From assembly GCA_021815805.1 (NCBI GenBank), contig JAKAZQ010000011.1, positions 1-64,000 of the forward strand: 64,000 nucleotides of DNA. The letters are read 5' to 3'. The notes under the pieces were generated by a model, which was not told the origin of the DNA, did not search any database, and saw nothing but the letters and a program-made list of their open reading frames with translations. How positions within the stretch are numbered: position 1 is the stretch's first letter; the number at the start of each line of letters is the position of its first letter. Positions 56,002-64,000 of the stretch are shown here, piece by piece. Origin of the DNA: Pseudomonadota bacterium (GTDB taxonomy: Bacteria; Pseudomonadota; Gammaproteobacteria; Burkholderiales; Burkholderiaceae_C). The translations under genes were made by a program, and so were the position numbers.

Positions 56002-57435
56002 ATGTCCGTCGCCACCGCGCTGTCCGCCGCCACCGCTCCCGAAGTCCCCGACGCGCAACTGCTGGCGCGCTGCGCCGCACGCCGCGCGCAGCTCGCGCGG
56101 CGCATTGCCGACGCGGGCGGCGGCGTGGCCCTGCTGCCGACGGCGCTGGAGCGTCTGCGCAACCGCGATGCCGAATACCCATACCGGCACGACAGCTATT
56201 TCTACTATCTGAGTGCCTTCACCGAGCCGCAGGCGCTGCTGGCGCTCGAGGTGGAACCCGACGGCAGTGTCCGAAGCACGCTGTTCTGCCGCCCGCGTGA
56301 TGCCGAACGCGAGATCTGGGACGGCGTACGCTTCGGTCCCGACGCGGCTCGCGAGGTCTTCGGCTTCGATGCCGCGGCACCGATCGAGCAGCTCGACACG
56401 CTGCTGCCGCGCATGTTGCTGGATCGCACGGCGCTGTGGTGGCCGTTCGGCGTGCACGAGGATCTGGCGGCGCGCGTGCAGGCCTGGATGGCGGCCGGGC
56501 GCGCGCAGGCGCGCGCCGGGCACCACGCCCCCGTGGCGCAGTACGACCTGTGCAGCGTGCTCGACGAGATGCGCCTGTTCAAGGACGACTACGAACTGCA
56601 GGTGCTGCGGCGCGCCGCGGCGATCTCCAGCGACGCGCATCGGCGCGCCATGCAGGCGGCCGGCGGCGGCGCGCCGGACGAGCTGCGCGAATACCACCTG
56701 GAGGCCGAACTGCTGCACGCGTTTCGTCGCCAGGGCGCGCAGGCGCCGGCCTACGGCAGCATCGTCGCCGCCGGAGCGAATGCCTGCATCCTGCATTACC
56801 GCGCCGGCAACGCCGTGCTGCGGCGCGGCAGCCTGTGCCTGATCGACGCCGGTTGCGAACTCGACGGCTACGCCAGCGACATCACGCGCACCTTCCCGGT
56901 CGGCGGACGCTTTTCCGGCGCGCAGCGCGAGCTGTACGAGATCGTGCTGCAGGCGCAACACGAGGCGATCGCCGCGGCGCGCGCCGGGGCGCGCTTCACC
57001 CATCCGCACGACGCGGCCCTGCGCGTGCTGGCGCAGGGCCTGCTGGACACCGGCCTGATCGCGCGCGACGTCGCGCCGGATGTCGACGCCGTGCTGGAAA
57101 GCGGCGCGTACCGGCGCTTCTACATGCACCGCACCAGCCACTGGATGGGCATGGACGTGCACGATTGCGGCGAATACGGCGAGCCCGGCGAGCCGGCGCG
57201 CCGGCTGCCGGACGGCACGCGGCAGCCGGCAGCGCGCATCCTGCGGCCCGGCATGGTGCTGACCATCGAGCCCGGCCTGTACGTGCGCGCCGCCGCCGAC
57301 CTGCCCGCGGCCTTCCACGACATCGGCATCCGCATCGAGGACGACGTGGTGGTGCGGGCGCAGGGCGACTGCGAGGTGCTCACGCAGCAGGCGCCGAAAA
57401 GCGTCGCCGCGATCGAGGAGCTGATGCATGCCTGA
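56002..57435 (+). CDS. pepP: Xaa-Pro aminopeptidase
   Basis: YRHDSYFYYLSAFTEPQALL, ILHYRAGNAVLRRGSLCLIDAGCELDGYASDITRTFPVGG, SHWMGMDVHDCGEY, GMVLTIEPGLYV. Confidence 0.94.
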   Translation: MSVATALSAATAPEVPDAQLLARCAARRAQLARRIADAGGGVALLPTALERLRNRDAEYPYRHDSYFYYLSAFTEPQALLALEVEPDGSVRSTLFCRPRDAEREIWDGVRFGPDAAREVFGFDAAAPIEQLDTLLPRMLLDRTALWWPFGVHEDLAARVQAWMAAGRAQARAGHHAPVAQYDLCSVLDEMRLFKDDYELQVLRRAAAISSDAHRRAMQAAGGGAPDELREYHLEAELLHAFRRQGAQAPAYGSIVAAGANACILHYRAGNAVLRRGSLCLIDAGCELDGYASDITRTFPVGGRFSGAQRELYEIVLQAQHEAIAAARAGARFTHPHDAALRVLAQGLLDTGLIARDVAPDVDAVLESGAYRRFYMHRTSHWMGMDVHDCGEYGEPGEPARRLPDGTRQPAARILRPGMVLTIEPGLYVRAAADLPAAFHDIGIRIEDDVVVRAQGDCEVLTQQAPKSVAAIEELMHA

Positions 57436-58615
57436 GCCGGCCCGCGTGCAGCTGCCGCCTTTGCGCATCGCCGTCGTCGGCGCCGGACCGGTCGGTCTGT
57501 GCGTCGCCCTGCAGCTGCGCCAGCTCGGCTGCACGGCCGAGGTCCAGGTGTTCGACGCCCAGCCCGAGGCCGCCGCGGCGCTCGCCGATCCGCGCGTGCT
57601 CGCGCTGTCGGAAGGCAGCCGCCAGCTGCTGCATGCGCTGGGCGCCTGGCCGCAGCAGGCCGCCACCGCGATCCGGCGCATCCATGTCTCGCAGCATGCG
57701 CCCGGCCTGGCCTCGCTGCCGCGCGTGCTGCTGCAGGCCGAGGAGGCCGGCTTGCCGGCCCTCGGCTACACGGTGCGCTACGGCGAGTTGCTGGGCGCGC
57801 TGCAGGCCGCGGCGCGGCGCGCCGGGATCGACGTGCGCTACGGCTGCCGGGCGCAGGTGCAGGCGCAGCCCGGCGCGGTGCGCGTTTCGCTGGGCGACGC
57901 CGCCGCGCCGGCACCCGCAGGCTTCGACCTCGCGGTGCTGGCCGAGGGCGGCGCCTTCCACAACCAGGCGCAGCGCGAGTTGCATCGCGATTACCGGCAG
58001 ACCGCGCTGATCGGGCAGGTGCGATGCGAGCGTCCGCACGACGGCCTCGCCATCGAGCGCTTCACCGAGCAGGGCCCGGTGGCGCTGCTGCCGCGCGGCG
58101 CCGACTACGCCCTCGTCTGGTGCGCTCCTGCGCCGCAGGCGCAGGCCATCCTGGAACTCGACGCGCAGGCCCGCCTGCAGGCGCTGCAGGCGCTGCTGCC
58201 GGCGGTGTGCGGCAGGGTGGTCGAACTGCGCATGTTCGGCGACTACCCGCTGGGCCTGAACGCGCGTCTGCGCACGCGCCGCGGACGCGTGGTCGAACTC
58301 GGCAACGCTGCGCAGACCCTGCACCCGGTGGCCGGGCAGGGCCTGAACCTGGGCCTGCGTGACAGCGCGGTGCTGGCGCGCGCCGTCGCCTCGGCCACGG
58401 TATCCGACCTGGATGCCGCGCTGCGCCGTTACGACTTCGCGCGTGCGCCGGATCGCGCCGCGCTGCTCGGGCTGACCGACTTGCTGGCGCGCGGGTTCAC
58501 GTGGCGCCAGCCGGGCGCGGCCGCGCTGCGCGCCGGCGCGCTGGCATTGCTGTCGGGATCCTGGCCGCTGCGCCGGGCGCTGCAGCATCGCATGGTATTC
58601 GGCTGGCGCCTCTAG
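57428..58615 (+). CDS. UbiH/UbiF/VisC-family FAD-dependent monooxygenase
   Basis: IAVVGAGPVGLCVALQLRQLG; GNAAQTLHPVAGQGLNLGLRD; ATG overlaps the pepP stop. Confidence 0.92.
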   Translation: MPEPARVQLPPLRIAVVGAGPVGLCVALQLRQLGCTAEVQVFDAQPEAAAALADPRVLALSEGSRQLLHALGAWPQQAATAIRRIHVSQHAPGLASLPRVLLQAEEAGLPALGYTVRYGELLGALQAAARRAGIDVRYGCRAQVQAQPGAVRVSLGDAAAPAPAGFDLAVLAEGGAFHNQAQRELHRDYRQTALIGQVRCERPHDGLAIERFTEQGPVALLPRGADYALVWCAPAPQAQAILELDAQARLQALQALLPAVCGRVVELRMFGDYPLGLNARLRTRRGRVVELGNAAQTLHPVAGQGLNLGLRDSAVLARAVASATVSDLDAALRRYDFARAPDRAALLGLTDLLARGFTWRQPGAAALRAGALALLSGSWPLRRALQHRMVFGWRL

Positions 58616-58636
58616 GAGCCTGGCCGGCTCGCGGCG

Positions 58637-59224
58637 TCAGTCGGCGGGGGCGGGCCAGCCGCTCCACGCCGGCGCCAGGTCGTGTTCCAGGCCGAACTGC
58701 TCGAGCACCCGGCCGAGGGTGTGATCGACCATCTGCTCGATGCTGTCCGGGCGCAGGTACAGCGCCGGCAGCGGCGGCATGATGGTGCCGCCCATTTCCG
58801 TGACCAGGGTCATGTTGCGCAGGTGCGCGAGGTTCAGCGGGGTTTCGCGCGCCAGCAGCACCAGGCGCCGGCGCTCCTTCAGGCAGACGTCGGCGGCGCG
58901 GCTCAGCAGGTTGTCGGACAGCCCGTGCGCCACGGCGGCGAGGGTTTTCATCGAGCAGGGGGCGACCACCATGCCCAGCGTGGCGAACGAGCCGCTGGCG
59001 ATGCTGGCCGCGACATCGCCGATCGGATGGACCTCGTCGGCCAGCGCCTCCACGGCGCGGCGCTGCATGCCGATCTCGGCGCGCACGCTCAGCCAGCCCG
59101 CCGGACTCACGACGAGATGGGTGTGTACGCCGCCGAGGCGCCGCAGGTGCTGCAGCAGCCGCACCCCGTACAGCGCGCCGGTGGCGCCGGTGATGCCGAC
59201 GACCAGGCGTCGCACGCGGGTCAC
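58637..59224 (-). CDS. ubiX: Flavin prenyltransferase UbiX
   Basis: VVGITGATGALYGVRLLQHLRRLG; VVAPCSMKTLAAVAHGLSDNLLSRAADVCLKERRRLVLLARETPLNLAHLRNM. Confidence 0.96.
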   Translation of the reverse strand: MTRVRRLVVGITGATGALYGVRLLQHLRRLGGVHTHLVVSPAGWLSVRAEIGMQRRAVEALADEVHPIGDVAASIASGSFATLGMVVAPCSMKTLAAVAHGLSDNLLSRAADVCLKERRRLVLLARETPLNLAHLRNMTLVTEMGGTIMPPLPALYLRPDSIEQMVDHTLGRVLEQFGLEHDLAPAWSGWPAPAD

Positions 59225-59246
59225 GACGCGGCTTTCCCGGAGTGCG

Positions 59247-59561
59247 TCAGGCCTGCGACAGCAAAGTCTTGAGTTCGCCGCTCTGGTACATCTCGGTCAT
59301 GATGTCGGAGCCGCCGACGAACTCGCCACGCACGTAGAGCTGGGGGATGGTCGGCCAGTTGGCGTATTCCTTGACCGCCTGGCGCACGTCGTTGTCTTCC
59401 AGCACGTTGACGCTGGCGAACTGCCCCACGCCGCAGGCCTGGAGAATCTGCACGGCGCGGCCCGAGAAGCCGCACTGCGGGAACTGCGGGGTGCCTTTCA
59501 TGAACAGCACCACATCGTTGGATTTGACCAGCTGGTCGATGCGCTGCATGGCGTCGGACAT
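59247..59561 (-). CDS. grxD: Monothiol glutaredoxin (Grx4 family)
   Basis: [62 protein letters not shown]. Confidence 0.97.
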   Translation of the reverse strand: MSDAMQRIDQLVKSNDVVLFMKGTPQFPQCGFSGRAVQILQACGVGQFASVNVLEDNDVRQAVKEYANWPTIPQLYVRGEFVGGSDIMTEMYQSGELKTLLSQA

Positions 59562-59640
59562 GGGAGCCTCGGTGGACGGAGTTCGGGAGAGAAAACCTGG
59601 ATTGTAAAAAAGACCCGGACAACCTGCCGGCCGAGGGTCG

Positions 59641-60528
59641 TCATGCCGCGCGCGGGCCGCCGGCGCGGCGCCCCGCGCTGATGCGCTCGATGCCCGCCAG
59701 ATCGCGCCGGCTGTGCACCTCGACCAGGCCGCCGGCCTGCAGCAGCGCGCGCACCGCCGCGCCCTGGTCGTGGCCGTGCTCGAGCGCCAGCCATGCGCCG
59801 TCGCGCAGGCGCGGCGCGGCCTGCGCGACGAGTTCGCGGATCTCGCCGAGGCCGTCCGCGGCGGCGCGCGCGCCGACCAGCGCCAGCCGCGGCTCGAAGC
59901 GCAGGGCCTGCAGATGCACGTCGTGCTCCCCCACGTATGGCGGATTGCTGAGGATCAGATCGAAGTCTTCGTCGGCCCGTGCGAGCGCCTGCAGCCAGTC
60001 GCCGAGATGCCAGCGCAGCGCGCCTCCGGCGCGCCGCGGCGACAGCAGGCGGCGCGCGTTGTCGCTCGCCAGCTGCAGCGCGGCGGCGCTGCGATCCACC
60101 GCCTGCACCCGCGCGTGCATCCGCTCGTGGGCCACGGCGATGGCCACGGCGCCGCTGCCGGTGCCGAGGTCGAGCACGTCGGCGGCGGCGTGCGCGGCCA
60201 GTTTCTCGAGCGCGAACTCGACCAGCAGCTCGGTCTCCGGCCGCGGCACCAGCACCTGCGGCCCGACGCGCAGGCGCAGGCCCCAGAATTCGCGCCAGCC
60301 GAGCACATAGGCCAGCGGCTCGCCGGCCCGCAGCCGGGCCGCGGCCTCGCCCAGGCGGTGCAGCGCGTCGGGCTCGAGCAGGCGCTCCGGGTTGGCGAGC
60401 AGGCCGGCGTGCGACACCCCGGCCAGTTCGCGCAGCAGCGCGAGCGCGTCGGCGCGCGCCAGCGCGCAGTCGTGCAGCCAGGCGCCGACGCTGACGCCGG
60501 CGGGCGCGGCCGACGGCGGCGGGCTCAT
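59641..60528 (-). CDS. prmC: Peptide chain release factor N5-glutamine methyltransferase
   Basis: [63 protein letters not shown]. Confidence 0.96.
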   Translation of the reverse strand: MSPPPSAAPAGVSVGAWLHDCALARADALALLRELAGVSHAGLLANPERLLEPDALHRLGEAAARLRAGEPLAYVLGWREFWGLRLRVGPQVLVPRPETELLVEFALEKLAAHAAADVLDLGTGSGAVAIAVAHERMHARVQAVDRSAAALQLASDNARRLLSPRRAGGALRWHLGDWLQALARADEDFDLILSNPPYVGEHDVHLQALRFEPRLALVGARAAADGLGEIRELVAQAAPRLRDGAWLALEHGHDQGAAVRALLQAGGLVEVHSRRDLAGIERISAGRRAGGPRAA

Positions 60529-61592
60529 GCCAGCGCCGCCAGTTGCTCGGCCTGATGCTCGGAGTGCAGCGCGTCGAGCAATTCGTCGAGTTCGCCGCCG
60601 AGGATGGCGTCGATCTTGTACAGCGTCAGGTTGATGCGGTGGTCGGTGACCCGTCCCTGCGGCACGTTGTAGGTGCGGATGCGATCCGAGCGGTCGCCGC
60701 TGCCGACGAGGCTCTTGCGCTGCGCCGCCTCGCGCTCGTGCGCCTGCTGGCGCTGGCGCTGCTGCAGACGCGCCGCGAGCACCTCCAGCGCACGCGCCTT
60801 GTTGCGATGCTGCGAGCGATCGTCCTGGCACTCGACGACCAGTCCGCTGGGCAGGTGGGTGATGCGCACCGCGGAGTCCGTCTTGTTGATGTGCTGCCCG
60901 CCCGCGCCCGAGGCGCGGAAGGTGTCGATGCGCAGGTCCGCCGCCTGGATCGCCACCGCGGCCTGCGCGTCCGGCTCGGGCATCACGGCGACGGTGGCGG
61001 CGCTGGTGTGGATGCGTCCCTGCGCCTCGGTGGCGGGCACGCGCTGCACGCGATGTCCGCCCGATTCGAACTTCAGGCGCCCGAACACGCCGTCGCCGCT
61101 GATGCGCAGCACCGCTTCGCGCACGCCGCCGAGCTCGCTCGGGCTGTGCTGCAGCACCTCCACGCGCCAGCCGCGACGCTCGGCATAGCGCGTGTACATG
61201 CGCAGCAGATCGGCGGCGAACAGCGCCGACTCCTCGCCCCCGGTGCCGGCGCGCACCTCGACGAACGCGGCGCGCCGGTCGTCCGGGTCGCGCGGCAGCA
61301 GCGCACGCTGCAAGGCGTCCTGCAGGCGCTCGATGCGCTGGTGCGCGTGGTCCATCTCTTCCTGCGCCAGCGCCTGCATCTCCGGGTCGTCGAGCAGTTC
61401 GCGGGCCTGTTCGCGCGCCCGTTCGGTGTCGCGCAGCTCGCCGTAGAGCTGCGCCACCGGTGCGAGCTCGGCGCGCTCGCTGCCGAGCTCGCGCAGGCGC
61501 TGTGCGTCGGTGTCCGGCGCGCCGAGCAGGGCGTCGATTTCGTCGAGGCGGCGGGTCAGCGTGTCGAGCTTGGCGCGCAGGGAGGCTTTCAT
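60525..61592 (-). CDS. prfA: Peptide chain release factor 1
   Basis: [89 protein letters not shown]. Confidence 0.97.
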   Translation of the reverse strand: MKASLRAKLDTLTRRLDEIDALLGAPDTDAQRLRELGSERAELAPVAQLYGELRDTERAREQARELLDDPEMQALAQEEMDHAHQRIERLQDALQRALLPRDPDDRRAAFVEVRAGTGGEESALFAADLLRMYTRYAERRGWRVEVLQHSPSELGGVREAVLRISGDGVFGRLKFESGGHRVQRVPATEAQGRIHTSAATVAVMPEPDAQAAVAIQAADLRIDTFRASGAGGQHINKTDSAVRITHLPSGLVVECQDDRSQHRNKARALEVLAARLQQRQRQQAHEREAAQRKSLVGSGDRSDRIRTYNVPQGRVTDHRINLTLYKIDAILGGELDELLDALHSEHQAEQLAALA

Positions 61593-61682
61593 GGACAGCA
61601 ATGCGACGCGCGTCCGGCGTGCGCTCGCGCGCCTGCGGCCCGCGCCGCGCCGCCAGGCGCGTCGGGGCCCCGCGCGTCAGGG

Positions 61683-62975
61683 TTAGGAATTGCCGCCGCA
61701 GCCGCGGTGCGGCCGCAGGAACAGGCGTTGCACGGCGCGCGTGACCTGCTCGCGGTGCTGCGGGTCGGTATGGTGCATGGCGGAAAACGCATTGTGCAGG
61801 AATTTCTGCGACAGGTTCCGGGCCAGCAATTCCATCACCGCATCGGCGGATTCACCGCGCGCCAGGGCCCGGCGTGCGCGCTCGACCTCGGCCTGCTGCC
61901 AGTTGCGGCTTTGTTCCTGCAACTGGCGGATCAGCGGAACCTGCTCGCGGTCGTCCATCCACTGCAGGAAGCCCTGCACCCGGCTCTCGATGATCGTCTC
62001 GGCCTGCTGCACCGCGGCCTGGCGCTTCTCGCCGTTGTTGCGCACCAGCTCGGTGAGATCGTCCACCGAATACAGGTAGACGTCGGGCAGGCCGGAGATC
62101 TCGGGTTCGATGTCGCGCGGCACCGCGAGGTCGACCATCACCACCGGCTTGTGCTTGCGCTGGCGCACCATGCGCTCGGCCGCCCCGAGTCCGATGATCG
62201 GCAGCGTGCTCGCGGTGGAGCTGACGACGACGTCGAACTCGGCCAGGCGCTGCGGCACGTCGGCCAGGCGCATGGCCTCGGCGCCCACCTGGTGCGCCAG
62301 GCGCGCGCCGCGCTCCAGCGTGCGGTTGGCGATGGCCATGTGGCGCGGGTGGCGCGACGCGAAGTGCGCCGCCACCAGTTCGACCATCTCGCCGGCGCCG
62401 ATCAGCAACACCCGGCAGTCGGCCAGGCTCTCGAACACGGCCTCGGCGAGTTTCACGCTGGCCGCCGCCATGCTCACCGAGTGGGCGCCGATCTCGGTCG
62501 TGCTGCGCACCTCCTTGGCGACCGCGAAGGTGCGCTGGAACATCTGTCCCAGCGTGCCGCCCAGCGTGCCGGTATCGGACGCGGTGCGCACCGCGTCCTT
62601 CATCTGGCCGAGGATCTGCGGCTCGCCCAGCACCATGGAGTCGAGCCCGCTGGCCACGCGGAAGGCATGGCGGATCGTGCCCTCCTGCACCAGGCGGTAG
62701 CTGTGCTCCAGCAACTGGCCCTCGCGCAGTTCGCGCGAATGCGCCAGCCAGTGCACCAGCGCCTCGCGCGGGTCGTTCGGCGCCGCGCAGTAGATCTCGG
62801 TGCGGTTGCAGGTCGACAGGATGGCCGTCTCGACCGCCTGCCCGGCGTTGCGCGCCAGCAGGCTGTCGCGCAACGCGCGCAGCGCCTCCTTCAGCCCTTC
62901 GGCCGAGAAGGCGAGGCGCTCGCGCACGTCCAGCGGCGCGCTCTGGTGATTGACTCCGACAGCGGCTAATAACAT
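61683..62975 (-). CDS. hemA: Glutamyl-tRNA reductase
   Basis: MLLAAVGVNHQSAPLDVRERLAF; ILSTCNRTEIYC; GLDSMVLGEPQILGQMKDAV; LIGAGEMVELVAAHF. Confidence 0.97.
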   Translation of the reverse strand: MLLAAVGVNHQSAPLDVRERLAFSAEGLKEALRALRDSLLARNAGQAVETAILSTCNRTEIYCAAPNDPREALVHWLAHSRELREGQLLEHSYRLVQEGTIRHAFRVASGLDSMVLGEPQILGQMKDAVRTASDTGTLGGTLGQMFQRTFAVAKEVRSTTEIGAHSVSMAAASVKLAEAVFESLADCRVLLIGAGEMVELVAAHFASRHPRHMAIANRTLERGARLAHQVGAEAMRLADVPQRLAEFDVVVSSTASTLPIIGLGAAERMVRQRKHKPVVMVDLAVPRDIEPEISGLPDVYLYSVDDLTELVRNNGEKRQAAVQQAETIIESRVQGFLQWMDDREQVPLIRQLQEQSRNWQQAEVERARRALARGESADAVMELLARNLSQKFLHNAFSAMHHTDPQHREQVTRAVQRLFLRPHRGCGGNS

Positions 62976-63111
62976 GAGAACTCTGATTCTACGAAGCTGT
63001 CCGGGTCTTTGCGCCTGATCGAAGTCAATGGAATATGCGATCCTGACGATGTATTTCGTTTCTGATCTGTCCCTGATGGCCCTTGCGGGCGCTCGCGAGG
63101 GCTGAGCCGGC

Positions 63112-63381
63112 ATGCGCGCGTGGATCGCCCTGCAATGGTTGCTGGCCACCAGCGTGATGCCCGTGTTCGTCGGCGCGGGCACCGGGCTGGCGTCGCGCTG
63201 GATCCTGCGCCCCGTGCCCGGCGGCCGCTGGCGCCAGGCGGGCTGGGCGGCCGGCGCGGCGTGGCTGACGCATGTGCTGCTCGTCGGCTCCGGCACGCTG
63301 CGCGACGGTGCGATGCTGGACTACGGCGCCGTGCTTCTGGCCTGCGTGGCCGCGAGCTGGCTCGCCTGCCGCCGCACCTGA
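63112..63381 (+). CDS. Small membrane protein of unknown function
   Basis: 89 aa with hydrophobic segments; MRAWIALQWLLATSVMPVFVGAGTGLASRW. Confidence 0.5.
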   Translation: MRAWIALQWLLATSVMPVFVGAGTGLASRWILRPVPGGRWRQAGWAAGAAWLTHVLLVGSGTLRDGAMLDYGAVLLACVAASWLACRRT

Positions 63382-63401
63382 GGGACGCGCCGGCGCACCC
63401 G

Positions 63402-64000
63402 TCAGGCCGACGAGGCGCGCAGGCGCAGCGCGCCGTCGCCGATGAACACCGCGATGCCGGCCCAGACCAGGCAGAAGCCGATCGCCTTGTGCACGCTGAA
63501 CGGCTCGTGGTACAGCAGCAGGCCGAGCACCAGCAGCAGCGTCGGCGTCAGGTACTGCAGGATGCCCAGCAGCGAGAACGGGATGCGCCGCGCCCCGGCG
63601 GCGAACATCAGCAGCGGCACGGTCGTCACCGGCCCGCTCGCCATGAGCAGCAGTTTCAGGTTCCAGGGGCCGAGGCCGAAGGCGTTGTCGCCGTTGTGGC
63701 TGGTCCACGCCAGGTAGCCGAGGGCCAGCGGCAGCAGCAGGCCGGTCTCGGCGGCCAGCCCCTCGAGCGAGCCCAGCGGGGCGATCTTGCGCATCAGGCT
63801 GTAGCCGCCGAAGCTGGCGGCCAGCGCCAGCGCCGGCCACGGCACATGCCCCACGCCGAGCGCCATCCAGCCGACGCCGGCGGCGGCGATGCCCACGGCG
63901 AGCCACTGCGTGCGGCGCAGGCGCTCGTGCAGCACCAGCGTGGCGAGGGCGACGTTCAGCAGCGGGTTGATGTAGTAGCCGAGGCTGGCATCGACGACAT
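63402..64000 (-). CDS. rarD: EamA-family transporter RarD (5' end beyond the window)
   Basis: VVDASLGYYINPLLNVALATLVLHERLRRTQWLAVGIAAAGV; PFSLLGILQYLTPTLLLVLGLLLYHEPF. Confidence 0.92.
   Translation of the reverse strand, partial: VVDASLGYYINPLLNVALATLVLHERLRRTQWLAVGIAAAGVGWMALGVGHVPWPALALAASFGGYSLMRKIAPLGSLEGLAAETGLLLPLALGYLAWTSHNGDNAFGLGPWNLKLLLMASGPVTTVPLLMFAAGARRIPFSLLGILQYLTPTLLLVLGLLLYHEPFSVHKAIGFCLVWAGIAVFIGDGALRLRASSA

Noticed and set aside
60543-62969. 808-aa plus-strand ORF over prfA and hemA
   Set aside because: Shadow ORF opposite two unambiguous housekeeping genes

Overview
This is a high-GC window of proteobacterial chromosome. Gene content and order look betaproteobacterial (Burkholderiales-like). 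It is mostly core genes: tamA/tamB, glnA-ntrB-ntrC, murI, a class I fumarase, acs, a complete L-Ara4N (arn) lipid A modification operon with a split arnA, ald with a divergent Lrp regulator, SRAP with imuA-imuB-dnaE2, purB, pgpA, thiL, maeB, rsmA-surA-lptD, amgK-murU, pepP, an ubiH-like gene, ubiX, grxD, prmC, prfA, hemA and rarD. The less ordinary signals are: (i) a cyclic-di-GMP-I (GEMM) riboswitch-like leader ahead of a beta-helix lipoprotein with a hexanucleotide-repeat (Thr-Ser)n stalk, followed by a second lipoprotein with a related N-terminus; (ii) what reads as a frameshifted barnase-type RNase remnant just upstream of, and overlapping, an intact barstar-like gene, with a possible coupled 40-aa ORF after it; (iii) a dispersed, partly palindromic repeat with copies about 40 kb apart; (iv) a sigma54/NtrC promoter at glnA; (v) a palindromic LexA box between SRAP and imuAB-dnaE2. 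All calls come from reading sequence and motifs by eye. No database or folding software was run.
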